Of a DNA stretch of 64,000 nt, positions 60,682 to 64,000 are shown one piece after another (position 1 is the first letter of the stretch; the number at the start of each line of letters is the position of its first letter). The position numbers and the translations under genes were made by a program. Source of the DNA: CAZSHG01 sp964606695 [NCBI: uncultured bacterium] (GTDB taxonomy: Bacteria; UBP14; UBA6098); the NCBI GenBank assembly GCA_964606695.1, contig CAZSHG010000011.1, positions 1 to 64,000 of the forward strand, read 5' to 3'. The notes below the pieces were generated by a model. It worked only from the letters and a program-made list of their open reading frames with translations. It was not told the DNA's origin and searched no databases.

Positions 60682-62781
60682 CTACTTCATTATAAATATC
60701 TTCGCGTCGTGCGGTGGGATTTCGAATTCCAGCGGATTGGGGTCGTAGATTCTTTCACCGGAAAAAACCTCGCTGGCGCGGCCTAAACCGCTTTTTTCCG
60801 ATAAAATGTAATCTTCGGGAGCAAATTCGTTCTCCATAAGCAGTCTAACACTTACCTTCTGCGGGCTATCCGATAGATTCACGGCAACAACAGATATTTC
60901 TTTTTCATATCTTCTTTCGACAACCAGAACCATATTTTCGTCATCTACGTAAAGCGGTCTGGCCGTCCCAAGCGCGAGACTCGGGTTCTTACGGCGCAAT
61001 CCGGCGATATATCGCACGGTTTTGAAAAGGTTCCGATCCCATTTTTTCTCGTCGTCCCAGTTGAAGGCTCGCCTGCAATCGGGGTCTTTGCCGCCCTTCA
61101 TTCCGATCTCATCGCCATAGTAGATGCATGGAGCTCCTGGCCACGTGAGTGACCATATCATTGCCAATCTAACACGCCAGGTCTCGCCGTTGGCAATTGT
61201 AAGGAAACGCGGCGTATCGTGGCTTCCCAGTAAGTTCATTAATACGGTGTTTACCGGTTGCGGATAATCGGCAATATAACCGCCCAGTCTGTCGAGGAAA
61301 TCGGTGGGTGTAATATTCGATTTAGCGAAAAACTCGATACAGGCGTCGCGAAAACGATAATTCATAACCGCGTCGAATTCCTCACCATTAAGCCACGGTG
61401 TGCCGTCTCCCCATATTTCTCCTATAGAATAAGTCTGCGGATCGATACTCCGTATTGTATCGCGAAAATCCTTCCAGAATCGGTGTGGAACCTCGTTTGC
61501 GACATCGAGTCGCCAGCCGTCGGCACCATGTTCCTGCCATTTACGGATTGCCTTGAATAAATAAGACCTTACCTTAGGGTTATCAGTATTTAGTTTCGGC
61601 AGAGAACCGAATCCCCACCAGGCTTCGTAATTGGGGTTATCCGGGCCGTGAACCGGATAAGAATGGACGAAAAACCAATCGGCGTATTTACTTGACTCGC
61701 CGTTCTGAACGACATCCTGGAATATTTCTGAACCGAAACCTATATGGTTGAAAACCCCGTCGAGCACAAGTTTGATCCCAGCTTTTTCAGTTTCCTCATT
61801 GAGGCGCGTAAACAGTCGTGTATCGCCGAAATTATCGTCGATTTCCATATAATTATGTGTGTCGTATTTATGGTTACTTCCCGCTTCGAAAATCGGGTTG
61901 AAATAGATCGCTCCGACGCTCATATCTTTCAGGTGGTCTATGTGGTCTATAACTCCCTGTAAATCTCCGCCCATGAAGTTGTCGTATTCGGGTGTGCTTC
62001 CCCATGGGACGGAGTTCGGCGGATCGTTCGATGTATCGCCGTTAGCAAATCTTTCGGGGAATATCTGGTAAAATAGGACACCGCGCGCCCATTCGGGAGT
62101 TACGAATTCGACAACATCGTCGGGAATGAAAAAGAAAAAACTGTCTTGAGGATACGAGATTGTATCCCCGCCGTCGATTATCGAGAAATAGTATTCGGTC
62201 TTTTTTCCCGAAGGTATCGATGTTTCATACCACTCGAAAGGATATTCGCTACAAAGATAAGCCATTGGGACGCTAAAACGGCCTTTCTGGAAATCCTTGT
62301 ATTCGACGCTAACTCCCTGGATATCGTCCTTTTTCATTCTCAACCTTATCCACACTTTTCCGTATCCGTCGTCACATAGATAGGGCAGGTTTTGCTCGTG
62401 CCAGATAGCTCCTTCGAGTATCTCGCCGTCCCCGCGAGACGATTCGCCAACAAATTTCTCCCAATCGCCGACAGTAATGACGGAATTCTGGCCGCCGTAA
62501 CCATCGGGTGCGCCTTTTGGATTATTGGGATCCGTAATCCATTGGTTGCCGTTAACGACGAATTTATATTGATATTCGCCGTCCGGCAAATCGATTGTGA
62601 TTTCCCATGTGCCGTCGCTGTCCGTATCGGCCATCGGGGTTGCGTCTGTGCTCCAGCCGTTAAATGAACCTGCGAGATTGACGCGTTCGGCAACTGTGTT
62701 CGGCGTATATTTGAAAGTAGTTTCGCGGCCAAACAACGTTGCAATAAGCAATAGCAACGGTAATAACGAGCATTTTTTCAT
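60682..62781 (-). CDS. Secreted GH13 alpha-amylase/neopullulanase-like enzyme
   Basis: 699 residues. A signal peptide (about 1-18, LLPLLLLIATLFG) is followed by a CBM48/AMPK-type starch-binding domain (about 20-100; LAGSFNGWS, YQYKFVVNGNQW), a second beta domain and a (beta/alpha)8 barrel from about residue 225 (GVLFYQIFPERFANGD). The GH13 conserved regions are DGVFNH, GWRLDVANE (nucleophile Asp), SIGEIWG (acid Glu) and LLGSHDTPR (third Asp). Two-domain arrangement and these regions point to cyclomaltodextrinase/neopullulanase-like specificity. It would cut starch, pullulan or cyclodextrins outside the cytosol. There is no sorting domain at the C-terminus. Confidence 0.92.
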   Translation of the reverse strand: MKKCSLLPLLLLIATLFGRETTFKYTPNTVAERVNLAGSFNGWSTDATPMADTDSDGTWEITIDLPDGEYQYKFVVNGNQWITDPNNPKGAPDGYGGQNSVITVGDWEKFVGESSRGDGEILEGAIWHEQNLPYLCDDGYGKVWIRLRMKKDDIQGVSVEYKDFQKGRFSVPMAYLCSEYPFEWYETSIPSGKKTEYYFSIIDGGDTISYPQDSFFFFIPDDVVEFVTPEWARGVLFYQIFPERFANGDTSNDPPNSVPWGSTPEYDNFMGGDLQGVIDHIDHLKDMSVGAIYFNPIFEAGSNHKYDTHNYMEIDDNFGDTRLFTRLNEETEKAGIKLVLDGVFNHIGFGSEIFQDVVQNGESSKYADWFFVHSYPVHGPDNPNYEAWWGFGSLPKLNTDNPKVRSYLFKAIRKWQEHGADGWRLDVANEVPHRFWKDFRDTIRSIDPQTYSIGEIWGDGTPWLNGEEFDAVMNYRFRDACIEFFAKSNITPTDFLDRLGGYIADYPQPVNTVLMNLLGSHDTPRFLTIANGETWRVRLAMIWSLTWPGAPCIYYGDEIGMKGGKDPDCRRAFNWDDEKKWDRNLFKTVRYIAGLRRKNPSLALGTARPLYVDDENMVLVVERRYEKEISVVAVNLSDSPQKVSVRLLMENEFAPEDYILSEKSGLGRASEVFSGERIYDPNPLEFEIPPHDAKIFIMK

Positions 62782-62898
62782 TATCTACCTTTCGGATAAA
62801 TCCAAATAAAGAAGAGGAAAGCACGAAGGGTGTCCGATCTCCATGATCGATTCCAGGATTGCCTGAACTATATTAACTAAACCGGGTTTACCTTTCGC

Positions 62899-64000
62899 TT
62901 ATTTAAGATATATCGCTTCGAGAATTTTCGTCTCGGAAACAGTCGAGACCTTAATCGAATACAAACCCGAAGGAATCTCCTTCGAGGGTCGCCAGATAGT
63001 ATTCCCACCCTCCAGCCTTTCTGTTTCGTTACCGAAGACATCGTAAATTCGTATCTCTGCATCCGGCGGGGAAGTTATCCTGCATGCGCCATTGAATGGA
63101 TTTGGAAAAAGGGCAATCTCGATTTGCCCGGGGAGTTTATCTTCTCCAATGCCTGTAGTAACTACGAAAAACAAGTGTTGCGTGGCAATATTCGGTTCGC
63201 CGATGTCAGGATTATCCCATCCTCGAAATAGAAACGTAACGGTATCGCCGACTTCGATATCCACTCCCGCCGTGGTAAAATCGATGAAAATGGTATCCGT
63301 GCCCTCCATCATAACACCGGACGACCATGAACCAAGAGTTACCGTGCCGTCGGTGAAATCCCAGGTTTCTTCCGTATTACCGCATCCGGTATCGTCGAAT
63401 ACAAGCATAATGCCGGTCGGAACCTCGGTAAGTATTTCTCCCGAATCGGGTTCGTAGAACAGGATTTCCGGCGGTGTTTTATCTACGTGAAATGTAAAAC
63501 TGCTACCGGAATCCGCGGAAGCCTCGCCGCCGGTATCCTCGATGCCGACGAGTGTAACGACGACGTCGCCGTCCACGAATGGGGTAGAGGTTCGGTAAAA
63601 AAGCGTATCGCCAATCGCTTCGAGTTCAGTATCGGCTGTCGTGTAGCTCGTCCCATCGACTTCGATAACAGCGGTGCTTGCGTCGATACCTTCCGAATCG
63701 GTAAAACCGAGGATAATAACGGTGTCTTCCGAAACCCATTCCCCTTCGCGTGGGAATTTGTAACTTAATCTCGGTCCACCCGAGACTATCTCCCCGGTTC
63801 GTTTGTAGATACCGGTCATGGTCGAAATATAATACTTCCTCATCCCCCCAATTACGGTAACGGAAAACCTCTCTACATAATCGGTAAGTGTGGTCGATTC
63901 CCATAATTCCCAGGTATTGCCGAAATCGCTGGATCTAAATACCCCTGCCTCATTTCCAAGTATTATCTTTTCGGGATCGAAGGGATCGCTGAGGATACCC
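62899..64000 (-). CDS. BNR/Asp-box protein with type IX sorting domain (N-terminus cut by window edge)
   Basis: The frame is open from the right edge (about 367 residues), so the N-terminal part is missing; the first internal Met at 63843 is not the start. Just inside the edge is an Asp-box, RSSDFGNTWELW, of the BNR/sialidase-propeller kind. This is followed by two beta-sandwich domains of the bacterial-Ig type (for example EGEWVSEDTVIILGFTDSEG and the later DKTPPEILFYEPDSGE). The last 80 residues carry LFPNPFNGACRI, IYDVFGNETERL and GLYSIKV, a type IX sorting domain. It is the fourth such protein in the window. Confidence 0.8.
   Translation of the reverse strand, partial: GILSDPFDPEKIILGNEAGVFRSSDFGNTWELWESTTLTDYVERFSVTVIGGMRKYYISTMTGIYKRTGEIVSGGPRLSYKFPREGEWVSEDTVIILGFTDSEGIDASTAVIEVDGTSYTTADTELEAIGDTLFYRTSTPFVDGDVVVTLVGIEDTGGEASADSGSSFTFHVDKTPPEILFYEPDSGEILTEVPTGIMLVFDDTGCGNTEETWDFTDGTVTLGSWSSGVMMEGTDTIFIDFTTAGVDIEVGDTVTFLFRGWDNPDIGEPNIATQHLFFVVTTGIGEDKLPGQIEIALFPNPFNGACRITSPPDAEIRIYDVFGNETERLEGGNTIWRPSKEIPSGLYSIKVSTVSETKILEAIYLK

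Noticed and set aside
1-64000. tRNA, rRNA, tmRNA, insertion sequences, prophage
   Set aside because: I looked in all longer intergenic stretches and saw no cloverleaf-like or conserved RNA segment, transposase or phage structural gene. A tRNAscan and rRNA search would confirm.

Overview
The window reads as chromosome from an uncultured, anaerobic, diderm bacterium, most likely of the Fibrobacteres-Chlorobi-Bacteroidetes (FCB) side of the tree or one of its candidate phyla. The evidence is four secreted proteins with type IX-like C-terminal sorting domains (an NPFNA motif, then a D-x-x-G-R/K strand and a short C-terminal tail), a C25 (gingipain-type) peptidase homologue, an Omp28-type protein, several lipoproteins, and ferredoxin-linked anaerobic enzymes (IorA, molybdenum hydroxylase, PreA-like). 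The phylum cannot be named from the sequence alone. There are no rRNA or tRNA genes, insertion sequences or CRISPR arrays that I can see. Base composition is moderate, apart from a visibly GC-richer island at about 31.1-32.4 kb.

1-13.5 kb (minus strand): one very compact operon of eleven genes, running off the left edge, with start/stop overlaps or gaps of at most about 14 nt. Transcription order is FAD, 2Fe-2S and Mo subunits of a xanthine-dehydrogenase-type hydroxylase, an allantoinase/hydantoinase-like cyclic amidohydrolase, SsnA, a PreA-like FMN/4Fe-4S oxidoreductase, YgeY, YgeW, a threonine-synthase-like PLP enzyme, a second fold-type-II PLP enzyme and an 8-oxoguanine-deaminase-like amidohydrolase. 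This is a variant of the anaerobic purine/urate catabolic cluster known from E. coli (yge/ygf) and gut anaerobes. Here a PreA-like protein may stand in for YgfK, and two PLP enzymes sit where YgeX (diaminopropionate ammonia-lyase) would be expected.

13.6-30.2 kb: YjbQ and a nitroreductase, then a minus-strand housekeeping run (UppP, DnaE, TPR/lytic transglycosylase lipoprotein, NHL propeller protein, RlmD-type rRNA methyltransferase). A plus-strand run follows: Nudix hydrolase, NtrC-type regulator, GH18 protein, LeuD-like subunit, PdxJ, XseA.

30.2-36.2 kb: accessory region. It holds two paralogous tiny membrane proteins. Next is a cassette with a near-consensus promoter, an 18-codon ORF, tandem terminators, a predicted pseudoknot plus a ribosome-binding-site hairpin, a 44-codon ORF and a methyltransferase. 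Two GT-C type membrane proteins flank a Bor-like lipoprotein.

36.2-51.1 kb (mostly minus strand): a HEAT-repeat protein, a DsrE-like protein, a feoA-feoB-FeoB-associated Cys-rich operon with an operator palindrome, an orphan antitoxin-like gene, an Omp28/type IX secreted protein, a 21-bp repeat array that flips orientation in the middle, iorA, a PLD-like protein, a BsuPI-like lipoprotein, a PTS EIIA-like protein, MscS and a DUF4139 protein.

51.3-64 kb: PgpH (c-di-AMP phosphodiesterase type), CorC/HlyC, a giant C25-like type IX protein, enolase and a DivIC/FtsB protein, then on the minus strand a secreted GH13 amylase-like enzyme and the C-terminal part of a BNR/Asp-box type IX protein that runs off the right edge.
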